Of a stretch of DNA of 64,000 nucleotides, positions 33,336-42,367 are shown piece after piece. The notes under the pieces were generated by a model, which worked only from the letters and a program-made list of their open reading frames with translations, did not search any database and was not told where the DNA came from. A program made the translations under genes and the position numbers. The DNA is from Akkermansia sp. Its GTDB lineage: Bacteria > Verrucomicrobiota > Verrucomicrobiia > Verrucomicrobiales > Akkermansiaceae. Position 1 is the first letter of the stretch. Every line of letters begins with the position of its first letter. Where the stretch lies: assembly GCA_017517385.1 (NCBI GenBank), contig JAFWZG010000052.1, positions 1 through 64,000 of the forward strand, in the 5' to 3' direction.

Positions 33336-34460
33336 ATGGCAAAGAATAAGAAGAACGCGCTGGAGAATTATCTGAATGAACTGTACTTGGCCGGGATGAT
33401 GGGGGATGAGGAGGCACAGTTAGAGCTGATTAATTTTTATGTGACGGAGACGGATTTACCATTGCCGGATATGGCTAAGGTATGGTTGACTCAGCTTGCA
33501 GAGAAGGGGATTGATCAGGCTCGCCGTTGCTATTTTTCGTGGGCGATGAGCGGCGATAAGGGGAATTTTGATTGGCTGAAGCTGGAGCAGTGGGCACTGG
33601 AGATGGTGAAAACAACGCCGGACACAGCATACTGCATGCTGGGCATGCTTTATGAACCGAACTTGCCGGGATTTGATGATGCCAAGGTGGCTGAGGCTCA
33701 TTATCGAAAGGCGGTGGAGCTCGGGAATGCCGGTTGTGGCTTTTATCTGGCTCGTGTGATACTGGGTAGGACGGCGGAGGATACCGAGCCGGATTATGAG
33801 GAAGTACGCCGTCTGCTTGAGGCTGCCGTGGAGGTTAATGGGTCGGCTCCTGCATATGATATACTCGGCTCCGTGTGTTTGTGGATGGGGGATGATGAGG
33901 CTGCCGCAAAATGCTTCCAGAAAGTGCACCGCTTGGCTCCTGATAATGCAGAGTGTTGCCTGAACTTGGCATATCTGTATGCCCGCGGGGGTGGCGTGCG
34001 CCAGAATGATGAGATTGCTCTTCGTTATTTCCAGAAAGCCGCAAATCTTGGTAGCCCCATCGGAACATATATGGTAGGCTCATATTATTATTATGGGCTG
34101 GGTGCTCGCCGCAATGCTAAACGCGCGGTGGATTACATGAAACGCGCGTTGGATTTGGGTATAGTGGAGGCTTTATACATGCTCGGGGCCTGTTATATGG
34201 ATGGGGTCGGGGTGCGCGCTGATGTGCCGACTGCTCTGAATTACTGGGAGCGGGGAGCGGAGGAGAAAATGGCTGATTGCTGCGCAGCTCTGGTAAGGTA
34301 TTATCTCGAGGATGCTGAGGGGGTGGTTGATATTTCCAAGGTTGAGGCTTTGCTGGCTACAGCCCGTGAGAATTTGCAGCCGGATGATGAGCAGACTTCG
34401 GAAGCGATAGAGCTGGCTCAGGCTCTCCTGAAAGAGAGAAAGGGAGAGGGAGGAGTGTGA
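33336..34460 (+). CDS. Cytoplasmic Sel1-repeat protein
   Basis: 374 residues from the ATG at 33336. There is no signal peptide (MAKNKKNALENYLNELY). The chain is a solenoid of Sel1/TPR-like repeats of about 36 residues: AEAHYRKAVELGNAGCGFYL, AAKCFQKVHRLAPDNAECCL, ALRYFQKAANLGSPIGTYMV, AVDYMKRALDLGIVEALYML, ALNYWERGAEEKMADCCAAL. Such repeats act as protein-binding scaffolds. It stands alone between the island and uvrA, and its function is unknown. Confidence 0.82.
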   Translation: MAKNKKNALENYLNELYLAGMMGDEEAQLELINFYVTETDLPLPDMAKVWLTQLAEKGIDQARRCYFSWAMSGDKGNFDWLKLEQWALEMVKTTPDTAYCMLGMLYEPNLPGFDDAKVAEAHYRKAVELGNAGCGFYLARVILGRTAEDTEPDYEEVRRLLEAAVEVNGSAPAYDILGSVCLWMGDDEAAAKCFQKVHRLAPDNAECCLNLAYLYARGGGVRQNDEIALRYFQKAANLGSPIGTYMVGSYYYYGLGARRNAKRAVDYMKRALDLGIVEALYMLGACYMDGVGVRADVPTALNYWERGAEEKMADCCAALVRYYLEDAEGVVDISKVEALLATARENLQPDDEQTSEAIELAQALLKERKGEGGV

Positions 34461-34533
34461 CTCCCGCTCCCTTCTCCCGCCCAGAGCTCACCATAGGCTG
34501 AGAGTAAAATGCGTGAGTGGACGCAGTTTTACC

Positions 34534-34562
34534 TTTATCTCTGCTAAAAAAGTAGGTAAAAT
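34534..34562 (+). promoter_or_regulatory. Promoter of uvrA
   Basis: TTTATC (34534-34539), 17-base spacer, TAAAAT (34557-34562), 6 bases before the ATG. The -35 box is weak. No LexA-like operator was recognised. Confidence 0.4.
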
Positions 34563-34568
34563 GCGGCC

Positions 34569-37500
34569 ATGAAAAAGGAGAGCCCAGTTGCGAGCATCCG
34601 CATACGCGGGGCAAAGGAACATAACCTCAAGAATGTCAATGTAGATATTCCTCTGGGGGGAATTACCGTGGTGACCGGTCCCAGTGGTAGCGGCAAGACG
34701 TCGCTGGCCATGAGCACCCTGTATGCTGAGGGGCAGCGGCGCTATGTGGAGACCTTCTCTCCCTATGTGCGCCAGTTCATGGACCGCATGGACCGCCCGA
34801 ATGTAGAGGCCGTGGAGAACGTGCCGCCGGCCATTGCTCTTGGGCAGCGCAATTCCGTGAAAAACTCCCGCTCTACTGTGGGGACCATGACGGGGATTAA
34901 TGAGTACCTGAAACTCATTTTCTCCCGGTTGGCTGTGGGACATGATGCCGAGGGGCGCGAGGTCCGTCCTGCCACTCCGCAGGGAGTGGCTGCTCAGTTG
35001 TTGGGCGAGAGTGAGGGCGGCGAGGTGCTGGTGTGTTTTGCTGTGCGCCCTGTGGGTACTTTTGAGGAAATGGTGCAGGCTCTGCAGGGGCAGGGGTACT
35101 TGCGCGTGTATTGTGTGGGCGACGTGTTGCGGCTGGATTCCGCTACCGAAGCTCAGTTGGGTATGGAGCGCTGGCTGGTGCTGCAGGACCGTGTGAAACT
35201 GAGGGCGGAGTCAACCCCGCGCCTCACCGAGGCCATTGAAACAGCCCTGCGTCTGGGGCAGGATGTGGTGTACACCGCACTGCGTACGGATTCGGGCTGG
35301 GGGGCGCTGCGCGAGTTTCGCAGCGATTGGTTCCCGCTGGTGGAACCTCGTCCCGGTCTGTTCAGTGGTAATTCCCCGCTGGGGGCCTGCCCGGCTTGTA
35401 AGGGCTATGGCCGCGCTATAACCTACGACTATAATCGTGGCATTGTGCCGGATGTCAGCATAGCCGACGGCGCACTTAAGATGCTTTCCTCGCAGACACT
35501 ATCCGCCTGTTATGGTGACTTTCTGCGTGCCAATAAACGGCACCGTGCCGTGCGAATGAATGTGCCGTGGAATGAACTCACGCAGAAGGAAAAAGACTGG
35601 GTTTTCTACGGTAATTGTGGGGATATCGACCCCTGGACAGCCTCAGATTATAACCTGTGGTACGGCTACAAGGGGATTTTCGATGATATGGAGAAGCACG
35701 CCCACAAAATGACGGTGCGCGTGTTCTTGTCCTTTTACCGGGTGTATAGTGTGTGCCCTGACTGCCATGGCGGGCGCTTAAGACCGGAGGCTCTGGCCTT
35801 CACGATAGGCGGGTTGACGGTGCCTCAGGTGATGGCTCTGCCCATGGTGGATTTCCTGCCATGGCTGGATGAGCATGTGCTGCCTGCCACGGGAAGCGAC
35901 CGTTCGTTGGCTCAGGGGGTGCGTGAGCTGCGTAGCCGTGTGGCCTATCTGTGTGAAGTAGGGCTGGGGTATATTGCAGCCAATCGTCTGACACGCTCCC
36001 TGTCAGGCGGCGAAATTGAGCGAGTGAGCCTGACAGCCTGTCTGGGGGCTGCTCTTACAGAAACTCTGTTTGTGCTCGATGAACCCACCGTGGGGTTGCA
36101 TTCCCGTGATACAGCTCGCCTGATTGCCTCCATGCGCCGCCTGTCACGCCGAGGAAATACGCTGGTGGTGGTGGAACATGAGGAGGCCGTGATGCGCGCC
36201 GCCGATTATCTGGTGGATATGGGGCCGGCCAGTGGTGCCGCCGGTGGGGAGTTGGTGTATGCCGGTGCGCCTGCCGGAATTGAGAAGGCGGAGCAGTCGC
36301 TCACCGGTCAGTACTTGGGCGCAAAACGTCAGATAGCTGTACCGAAACGCCGCCGCAAGGGAAAGGGCAAAATCTCCATTCGTGGCGCGGAATGCCACAA
36401 CCTGCATAATTTCGATGTGGATATCCCTTTGGGGGTGTATACCTGTCTGACCGGTGTGAGCGGCAGTGGTAAGAGTTCGCTGGCCTGTCAGGTCCTTTAC
36501 GGTTCCGTACATGCCGATGCCCTCGATGATGAGGACGAAATGAAGGTGCGCAGCATTAAGGGGCTGGACAAGGTGCACGATGTGGTGTTGGTGGACCAGA
36601 GCCCCATTGTGCGCACCCCGCGCTCGACTCCTGCCGTATACATTGGAGTGTTCGAGGACATTCGCGCCTTGTTCGTGGCTGAACCTGCGGCTCAGGCTCG
36701 CGGGCTCAAACCGGGCTATTTCTCTTTCAACAGTGGCGATGGACGTTGCCCCCGCTGCTCCGGCCTCGGGCAGGAGAAGGTGGAAATGCAGTTCCTTTCC
36801 GATATTTATGTACCCTGTGCCCTTTGTCACGGTACACGTTACACAGACCAAGCCCTTACCATCACATTGCTTGGCTACAATATGGCGGAGCTGCTGGCTC
36901 TGGATATCCGCAGTGCTCAGCGCCTGTTTTCCCGCGAAAAGAATGCCAGAGCCCGCCGAATTGCCGAGCGTCTGCAGGTGCTCGTGGATGTAGGCCTGGG
37001 GCACCTTGGGCTCGGGCAACCGCTTAATACCTTGTCCGGTGGTGAGAATCAGCGCCTGAAACTGGCGCAGATTCTGGTGGACGCGTTGACTGAGGACTCT
37101 GCCGAAAAGGGGTGTCTTCTGATTCTGGATGAACCCGGTACAGGTTTGCATTTCAGTGATTTGGAGATCCTGTTGCGCGTCTTTGATCGCTTGGTGGAGC
37201 AGGGGAATACTCTGCTTGTTATCGAGCATAATCTCGAGCTTATCAAGTGCGCCGACCATGTGATTGACCTCGGACCCGAGGGTGGTACCGGGGGCGGTAA
37301 TATCGTAGTGCAGGGGACACCGGAGCAAGTGGCCGCCAGTGGGCTCGGCTACACGAGCGGTTATCTGGCTCAGGCTCTTGGCAATCAGGCAGAGCTGCTC
37401 TCCGCCCCCTCAGCCATGGAGGTCGATGTAGCAGTGCCGGACGGAGTGATTGCGCTGCGAGGTGCTCGCCACCACCAGCTCAAAAATATCGACGTCGACA

Positions 37501-40085
37501 TTCCGCGCAATGAAATGACCGTAGTTACCGGTCTTTCCGGCAGTGGTAAGAGTACCTTGGCCTTTGATATTGTGTTTGCCGAGGGGCAGAAGCGTTTTAT
37601 GGACGTCATGAGCCCCTATGCCCGCCAGTTCACCGAGCAGATGGAGGCTCCTGACATCGACCGCCTGACGGGACTTCCCCCCACCGTGGCGATTGAGCAG
37701 AATCGCTCGCGTGGCGGTTGCAAGTCCACGGTGGGTACTGTAACGGAAATATGGCAGTTCCTGCGCTTGCTTTATTCCAAACTGGGGCAACCCCATTGCC
37801 CGCGCTGTAAGGTGCCGGTGGGGCGGCGCATGCCCGAGGAGATTCGGGCTCTCGTGATGGCGGAAATCGACAAGCGCCCCGCTTCTCTCATGATTGCCGC
37901 TCCCGTGGTGCGTAACCGAAAGGGGCACTATGCCGACCTTGCCCGTTGGGCCGCCAAGAAGAAATATCCCTACATGATTGCCGACGGCTCTCTTTGCCGT
38001 CCCGATGAGTTCACGCCGCTTGACCGCTACTCCAACCACGATGTGGATATTGTGCTGGCAGAGATTTGCGTGCAGGGCAACCACATCACGATGAACGGTA
38101 AGGATTGCGATTTCGCAGCTCTTCAGGAGTGCGTGGGGCGGGCTCTGGAAATGGGCGATGGTTTCCTGCGCTTGGTGCAGGGTGAGAACTGCCAGCTGCT
38201 GGGCACGCGCCTGACCTGCCCGCAGTGTGGTGAGAGCTATGCCGAGCCGGAGCCCTCCACCTTCTCCTTCAATTCCCCTCGCGGTTGGTGTCCGGTCTGT
38301 GCCGGGCACGGACGTGTGGCCGATGTGGGTGGTAGCCGGAAAGATGACGAGAAGATGAGCGAACTGGAGCGCGAATTGCGCTTTGACCGTGAGGTGGAGA
38401 AAGCCGCCGCCAAGGATGGCCCCGGTCGCCTGTGCCCGGCCTGTCATGGGCAGCGCCTGCATGAGTTTGCTCTCGGTGTAACGCTTTTCGGCAAAAATAT
38501 CGCCGAGGTAGGCAGCTTGGATGCTGTCAGCGCGCTGGAACTGGTGAATACTTGGCATTTTGAGGGCCGTGAGGCCGACATTGCCCGCAACGTGATGGCT
38601 GAGATTGCCCCTCGTCTGCGTTTCCTGCAACGCGTGGGGTTGGGCTACCTGTCCATGGACAGAGCTGCCACCACGTTGTCCGGTGGCGAGACACAGCGTA
38701 TACGTCTGGCCGCCCAGCTGGGCTCGGAACTGCGAGGCGTGCTCTATGTGCTCGACGAGCCGACCATCGGTCTTCACCCTCGCGACAATGAACGCCTGCT
38801 CTCAACGCTGGCTGACCTCAAGCTGCGTGGTAACACACTGCTGGTTGTTGAGCATGATGAGGATACCATGCGCTGTGCTGACCACATCATTGACCTCGGT
38901 CCCGGTGCCGGTGTGCACGGTGGCGAAATTGTGGCTCAGGGTACATTCGATGAGGTCGCGGCTAATCCTCATTCGGTCACGGGGCGTGCTCTGGCAGAGT
39001 CCCGCCGCCACCCGTACTGTGGCAAATGGTTGCCGGTGAAGGACGCCGAGTGGCTGGAACTGACGGGGTGCTGCCTGCACAACCTGAAGAATGTTACCCT
39101 GCGTATCCCCCGTGCACGCTTCACGGTGGTAACCGGTTCATCGGGCGCGGGTAAGACTTCCCTTATTACCGGAACGCTGGCTCCTGCGGTACAGCAGGCC
39201 TTGGGGGGCTCCATCAGCAAAGAGGAGCGCGCCGCGTGGAAAACGTCGCGTGGTCTCGATTCTGTCAGGGCTTTATATCGTGTGGATCAATCCCCTCTGG
39301 GTAAGACCCCGCGCTCTACGCCCGCTACTTACATCGGAATTTTCGATGAAATCCGCAAGCTCTTTGCCCAGAGTGCCGATGCCCGTCGCTTGGGTTTCGA
39401 TGCCGGTCGATTCTCGTTCAACACGGCTGCCGGACATTGTGAGAGCTGCAAGGGTACCGGTTACCAGCGCCAAGAGATGGATTTCCTGCCGCCCTGCAAT
39501 GTACCCTGCGAGACCTGCCGCGGTGCTCGCTACAATTCGCGTACCCTGCAGGTGCGCTACAAGGGCAAGACCATCGCAGAGGTACTCGATATGAATATGG
39601 AGGACGCCTCAGAGTTCTTCGCCGGGCAACCTCGCTTGGCGGATCCGTTGAAGCTGCTCTGCGAGACCGGGCTGGGGTATCTCACACTGGGGCAGGCCAG
39701 CAACACGCTCTCCGGCGGTGAGGCTCAGCGCATTAAGTTGGTAGCTGAGCTCATAAAGGGGCGCCGGGCTGCGCTTACAGCCATTCGCCGTGGCCGTGCT
39801 CTGCCACAGGACCTTTATCTCATCGAGGAACCCACCATCGGTCTGCACCCGCATGATGTGCGCCTGCTGGTAGGTGTGCTGCGCCGTCTGGTCGATATGG
39901 GCAACACGGTGGTGGTCATTGAGCATAATCTCGAGCTGATATGCGAGGCCGACTATGTGATTGACGTGGGCCCCGGTGCCGGCGCTGAGGGTGGCACCAT
40001 TGTGGCTGAGGGCACTGTGAAGCAGGTGGCTCGCCATAAAAAGAGTATTACCGCTCCCTTCATTCGTGCTGAACTGGAAAAATAG
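34569..40085 (+). CDS. uvrA: Double-length excinuclease ABC subunit A
   Basis: 1838 residues, twice the normal UvrA (about 940). UvrA is the damage-recognition ATPase of nucleotide excision repair and normally works as a dimer with two ATPase modules per chain. Here four Walker A motifs are present (G37, G629, G988, G1523: GPSGSGKT, GVSGSGKS, GLSGSGKS, GSSGAGKT). There are four signatures: SLSGGEIER, TLSGGENQR, TLSGGETQR and TLSGGEAQR. Cys-pair zinc modules recur (CPACKGYG, CPRCSGLG, CPQCGESY, CPACHGQR, CESCKGTG). So it is two UvrA units in tandem, joined near residue 950. Chlamydial UvrA is known to be of similar double size. The first module's Walker B and signature are slightly off consensus. 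The one chain may replace the dimer. Confidence 0.95.
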   Translation: MKKESPVASIRIRGAKEHNLKNVNVDIPLGGITVVTGPSGSGKTSLAMSTLYAEGQRRYVETFSPYVRQFMDRMDRPNVEAVENVPPAIALGQRNSVKNSRSTVGTMTGINEYLKLIFSRLAVGHDAEGREVRPATPQGVAAQLLGESEGGEVLVCFAVRPVGTFEEMVQALQGQGYLRVYCVGDVLRLDSATEAQLGMERWLVLQDRVKLRAESTPRLTEAIETALRLGQDVVYTALRTDSGWGALREFRSDWFPLVEPRPGLFSGNSPLGACPACKGYGRAITYDYNRGIVPDVSIADGALKMLSSQTLSACYGDFLRANKRHRAVRMNVPWNELTQKEKDWVFYGNCGDIDPWTASDYNLWYGYKGIFDDMEKHAHKMTVRVFLSFYRVYSVCPDCHGGRLRPEALAFTIGGLTVPQVMALPMVDFLPWLDEHVLPATGSDRSLAQGVRELRSRVAYLCEVGLGYIAANRLTRSLSGGEIERVSLTACLGAALTETLFVLDEPTVGLHSRDTARLIASMRRLSRRGNTLVVVEHEEAVMRAADYLVDMGPASGAAGGELVYAGAPAGIEKAEQSLTGQYLGAKRQIAVPKRRRKGKGKISIRGAECHNLHNFDVDIPLGVYTCLTGVSGSGKSSLACQVLYGSVHADALDDEDEMKVRSIKGLDKVHDVVLVDQSPIVRTPRSTPAVYIGVFEDIRALFVAEPAAQARGLKPGYFSFNSGDGRCPRCSGLGQEKVEMQFLSDIYVPCALCHGTRYTDQALTITLLGYNMAELLALDIRSAQRLFSREKNARARRIAERLQVLVDVGLGHLGLGQPLNTLSGGENQRLKLAQILVDALTEDSAEKGCLLILDEPGTGLHFSDLEILLRVFDRLVEQGNTLLVIEHNLELIKCADHVIDLGPEGGTGGGNIVVQGTPEQVAASGLGYTSGYLAQALGNQAELLSAPSAMEVDVAVPDGVIALRGARHHQLKNIDVDIPRNEMTVVTGLSGSGKSTLAFDIVFAEGQKRFMDVMSPYARQFTEQMEAPDIDRLTGLPPTVAIEQNRSRGGCKSTVGTVTEIWQFLRLLYSKLGQPHCPRCKVPVGRRMPEEIRALVMAEIDKRPASLMIAAPVVRNRKGHYADLARWAAKKKYPYMIADGSLCRPDEFTPLDRYSNHDVDIVLAEICVQGNHITMNGKDCDFAALQECVGRALEMGDGFLRLVQGENCQLLGTRLTCPQCGESYAEPEPSTFSFNSPRGWCPVCAGHGRVADVGGSRKDDEKMSELERELRFDREVEKAAAKDGPGRLCPACHGQRLHEFALGVTLFGKNIAEVGSLDAVSALELVNTWHFEGREADIARNVMAEIAPRLRFLQRVGLGYLSMDRAATTLSGGETQRIRLAAQLGSELRGVLYVLDEPTIGLHPRDNERLLSTLADLKLRGNTLLVVEHDEDTMRCADHIIDLGPGAGVHGGEIVAQGTFDEVAANPHSVTGRALAESRRHPYCGKWLPVKDAEWLELTGCCLHNLKNVTLRIPRARFTVVTGSSGAGKTSLITGTLAPAVQQALGGSISKEERAAWKTSRGLDSVRALYRVDQSPLGKTPRSTPATYIGIFDEIRKLFAQSADARRLGFDAGRFSFNTAAGHCESCKGTGYQRQEMDFLPPCNVPCETCRGARYNSRTLQVRYKGKTIAEVLDMNMEDASEFFAGQPRLADPLKLLCETGLGYLTLGQASNTLSGGEAQRIKLVAELIKGRRAALTAIRRGRALPQDLYLIEEPTIGLHPHDVRLLVGVLRRLVDMGNTVVVIEHNLELICEADYVIDVGPGAGAEGGTIVAEGTVKQVARHKKSITAPFIRAELEK

Positions 40086-40088
40086 CTC

Positions 40089-40117
40089 TTGTATTAGTCA
40101 GAACTAATGGCTAGACT
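40089..40117 (+). promoter_or_regulatory. Promoter of the EFR1-type ferredoxin gene
   Basis: TTGTAT (40089-40094), 17-base spacer, TAGACT (40112-40117), 6 bases before the ATG. A leaderless mRNA is predicted. Confidence 0.5.
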
Positions 40118-40123
40118 GGCTGT

Positions 40124-40873
40124 ATGAGTTCAGCAGAATGGATTTCAGCGGTTTTCAGCCCCACCGGCGGCTGTGAGAAGGTAGCTTCGGCCATCACTCA
40201 GGGGATGGTAGGGCGTCGTGTAGACTTGTGCGCCCCGGTGCCGGCAGAGTCGGTGAGTGCTCCGCTCCTAGCCGTGGTGCCGGTGTACGGTGGCCGTGTG
40301 CCCGAGGTCGCTCTGGAGCGTCTGCGTGCTCTGAAAGGGAACGGCGGCCCGGCCATTGCTGTGGTGGTGTATGGTAACCGCGCTTATGAGGACGCGCTGC
40401 TGGAGCTGCATACTGAGCTTACCGCCAACGGCTACAAGGTGATTGCCGCAGCTGCGTTCATTGCTGAGCATTCCATCGTGCGCAGTATCGCGGCCGGTCG
40501 TCCGCACGGGGCAGATGCGGACAAAGCCGCTGAGTTCGGGCGTGCCGTGGCTGCCAAATTGGCAGAGGGGAATCTGAGCACCGTCTGTGTACCCGGGAAT
40601 ATGCCCTATCGCGAGCGCCCGCAGATGCCCGTGGCACCGCTTACTCTTGACAGCTGCCGTGGTTGCGGTAAATGTGCACGTCTGTGCCCGGTCGGGGCTA
40701 TTCCGGCGAATGCTCCGCACACGACAGATGCGGCCAAGTGCATTCTCTGCATGCGCTGTGTGGCTATCTGTCCCCGCCGCTCGCGACTGCTGCCCCCGCC
40801 CATGCTCGAGGGGATGACCCAGCGCCTGAATATGGTGGCGTCTGAGCCCAAACAGCCCGAGATTTTTATCTGA
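40124..40873 (+). CDS. EFR1-type flavodoxin-ferredoxin protein
   Basis: 249 residues. The N-terminal 150 residues resemble a flavodoxin fold: FSPTGGCEKVASAI is the phosphate-binding loop region, then VVPVYGGRVPEVALERL and AVVVYGNRAYEDAL. The C-terminus carries two [4Fe-4S] sites: CRGCGKCARLCP and CILCMRCVAICP. This order is the EFR1 family, presumed to be an electron-transfer protein joining flavin and iron-sulfur centres. The physiological partner is unknown. It is expressed from its own promoter and converges on the ankyrin gene. Confidence 0.88.
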   Translation: MSSAEWISAVFSPTGGCEKVASAITQGMVGRRVDLCAPVPAESVSAPLLAVVPVYGGRVPEVALERLRALKGNGGPAIAVVVYGNRAYEDALLELHTELTANGYKVIAAAAFIAEHSIVRSIAAGRPHGADADKAAEFGRAVAAKLAEGNLSTVCVPGNMPYRERPQMPVAPLTLDSCRGCGKCARLCPVGAIPANAPHTTDAAKCILCMRCVAICPRRSRLLPPPMLEGMTQRLNMVASEPKQPEIFI

Positions 40874-40920
40874 AGCCGCGAGAGTTTAATTGGTTTGAAA
40901 GCCTGTGCACGCGGAGGTGC

Positions 40921-41547
40921 TCAGGCTTTCAACATTTCCAGTATACGGTTTGCGCGGTTACGCTTGGTGGGATTCCAAATGTAGAGCAGTTCATTGCTGA
41001 TATACTCCGCAGCTGTATCTCCTCGGCTGCTGCGCAAGGTGGCATTCGCTCCGTGGGATAACAGTAGCTCCACTAGCTCAGGGGAAAGTGCTTGCACGGC
41101 ACACATCAGTACGGTGTTCCCCTCATTGTTTTCGGGGGCATTAACCTCGGCTCCTGCAGCCAACAGCTCGCGGACAATTTCCAGATGATTTCCCGTGGCG
41201 GCATCATGCAGAGCAGTGGCGCCGCTGCGGGCACAGGTGTGGTTCACTTTGGCGCCTGCTGCAAGCAGAGCTTTCACTATGGGCAGGCTGTCCGCGCAGA
41301 CTGCGGCCATCAGTGGGGTATAGCCGTGAATATCGGCGCAGTTTACTTCCGCTCCGGAGGCCAGCAGCTGCAGCGCCATTTCCTCACGTCCTTCTACTGC
41401 TGCCACAAGAAGAGCGGGCTCTTCATCTTCACCGTAGCATTCATTTGCATCTGCTCCGGCACTGAGCAGGTTTTTCAGGCTCTCCACATTACCGGTGGTG
41501 ATGGCACGGAAGAGCGGTGTGCCGGTCTGGAAGGCTTCATTGTCCAT
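40921..41547 (-). CDS. Cytoplasmic ankyrin-repeat protein
   Basis: 208 residues from the ATG at 41547, chosen because earlier ATGs fall within or before the promoter. No signal peptide. About five ankyrin repeats fill the chain: GTPLFRAITTGNVESLKNLL, EPALLVAAVEGREEMALQLL, GYTPLMAAVCADSLPIVKAL, GATALHDAATGNHLEIVREL, GNTVLMCAVQALSPELVELL. They follow the consensus closely. The last 25 residues are basic. It is likely a protein-binding adaptor; its target is unknown. It is divergent from the YlbF-family gene, with about 100 bases holding both promoters. Confidence 0.85.
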   Translation of the reverse strand: MDNEAFQTGTPLFRAITTGNVESLKNLLSAGADANECYGEDEEPALLVAAVEGREEMALQLLASGAEVNCADIHGYTPLMAAVCADSLPIVKALLAAGAKVNHTCARSGATALHDAATGNHLEIVRELLAAGAEVNAPENNEGNTVLMCAVQALSPELVELLLSHGANATLRSSRGDTAAEYISNELLYIWNPTKRNRANRILEMLKA

Positions 41548-41556
41548 GTGCTCGGG

Positions 41557-41585
41557 AGCATACAGACAGAATAAGGCGATGTCAA
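41557..41585 (-). promoter_or_regulatory. Promoter of the ankyrin gene at 40921-41547
   Basis: Minus strand TTGACA (41585-41580), 17-base spacer, TATGCT (41562-41557), 9 bases before the ATG. Back to back with the promoter at 41611-41639. Confidence 0.6.
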
Positions 41586-41610
41586 GCCGCATGTCTGACA
41601 GAGTAAGGCA

Positions 41611-41639
41611 TTGCGTAGGGGGCAACTCTGTGCTATAAT
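41611..41639 (+). promoter_or_regulatory. Promoter of the YlbF-family gene
   Basis: TTGCGT (41611-41616), 17-base spacer, perfect TATAAT (41634-41639), 9 bases before the ATG. Confidence 0.6.
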
Positions 41640-41648
41640 CACGCCGTT

Positions 41649-42260
41649 ATGTCAAATACATCTCTTACTCCGGAACTTGTTAAGATTACTTCCGAGCTGG
41701 CCAACGCCTTCGCTCAGAGTCAGAAGGTCGTTTCCGCCCGGGCTCGTATCGGTCTTTTTTACCAGAACCCCGAGGCCACTGATCTCTTCCGCAAGGTGAA
41801 TGAGTATGGCGAGAAGCTGCGCAATAAGCACATGGAGGGTATGCCTCCCTCGGATGAGGAAATCGCCACCTTTGATGGCCTTCGTCAGGATGTGATTGAC
41901 AACCCCATCTGCAAGGGCTTCCTTGAAGCTCGGCAGGAGCTGGATGAACTTCTTTCCACTGTGAATCAGTACCTCTGCATTGCTATCGAGAAGGGCTGCG
42001 CGCCCACGGATGAGGAGGTGGCCGATTCCATGAATCAGCAGGTAAGCTGCTCTTGTGGCGGTGGCTGCAGCGGCAATTGCGATGATTGCGACAGCGATTG
42101 TAAGAACCACGGCGAGGGCGAGCACGAGTGCAAGTGCGGTCATGGCGACGGCGAATGCTGCGGTGGTCATGGCGACGGTGAGTGCTGCGGTGGTCATGGC
42201 GACGGCGAGTGCTGTGGCGGCCACGGCGAAGGCCATGAGTGCAAGTGCGGTAAGCACTGA
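41649..42260 (+). CDS. YlbF-family protein with Cys/His-rich metal-binding tail
   Basis: 203 residues. Residues 1-130 match the helical YlbF/YmcA (DUF964) family: ELANAFAQSQKVVSARARI, NPEATDLFRKVNEYGEKL, DNPICKGFLEARQELDELLSTVN. In Bacillus subtilis, YlbF and YmcA join YaaT in a complex that promotes RNase Y action and can hold iron-sulfur clusters. Residues 134-203 are a tail with 16 Cys and 8 His, including CSCGGGCSGNC, three GHGDGECCG repeats and ECKCGKH. The tail looks built for metal or cluster binding. I know simple Cys-rich tails in some YlbF relatives, but not this repeated form. It has its own promoter and terminator. Confidence 0.85.
   Translation: MSNTSLTPELVKITSELANAFAQSQKVVSARARIGLFYQNPEATDLFRKVNEYGEKLRNKHMEGMPPSDEEIATFDGLRQDVIDNPICKGFLEARQELDELLSTVNQYLCIAIEKGCAPTDEEVADSMNQQVSCSCGGGCSGNCDDCDSDCKNHGEGEHECKCGHGDGECCGGHGDGECCGGHGDGECCGGHGEGHECKCGKH
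42138..42218 (+). repeat. 27-bp in-frame tandem repeat, three copies
   Basis: Three copies of the unit encoding GHGDGECCG within the metal-binding tail, with a partial fourth (GHGEGHECKCG). Near-identical at DNA level, so copy number may vary between strains. Confidence 0.9.
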
Positions 42261-42284
42261 TTTGCTCCTACATGTATTTTTTTG

Positions 42285-42320
42285 CGCCTCTGCTTCCTCT
42301 CACGGAGCAGGGGCGTTTTT
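42285..42320 (+). terminator. Terminator of the YlbF-family gene
   Basis: Arms CGCCTCTGCT and AGCAGGGGCG (one G-T pair) followed by TTTTT, 25 bases after the stop. Confidence 0.75.
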
Positions 42321-42333
42321 CTTTCTGTTAACA

Positions 42334-42361
42334 TTGACTTTTCTCACTCACGTGCTAGAAT
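42334..42361 (+). promoter_or_regulatory. Promoter of the small membrane protein at 42368
   Basis: TTGACT (42334-42339), 16-base spacer, TAGAAT (42356-42361), 6 bases before a GTG start. A leaderless mRNA with a GTG start is predicted. Confidence 0.55.
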
Positions 42362-42367
42362 GGCTGC

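Noticed and set aside
40897-40930. Hairpin GAAAGCCTG / CAGGCTTTC as a bidirectional terminator
   Set aside because: One arm lies inside the end of the ankyrin gene and neither strand has a T run after the stem.
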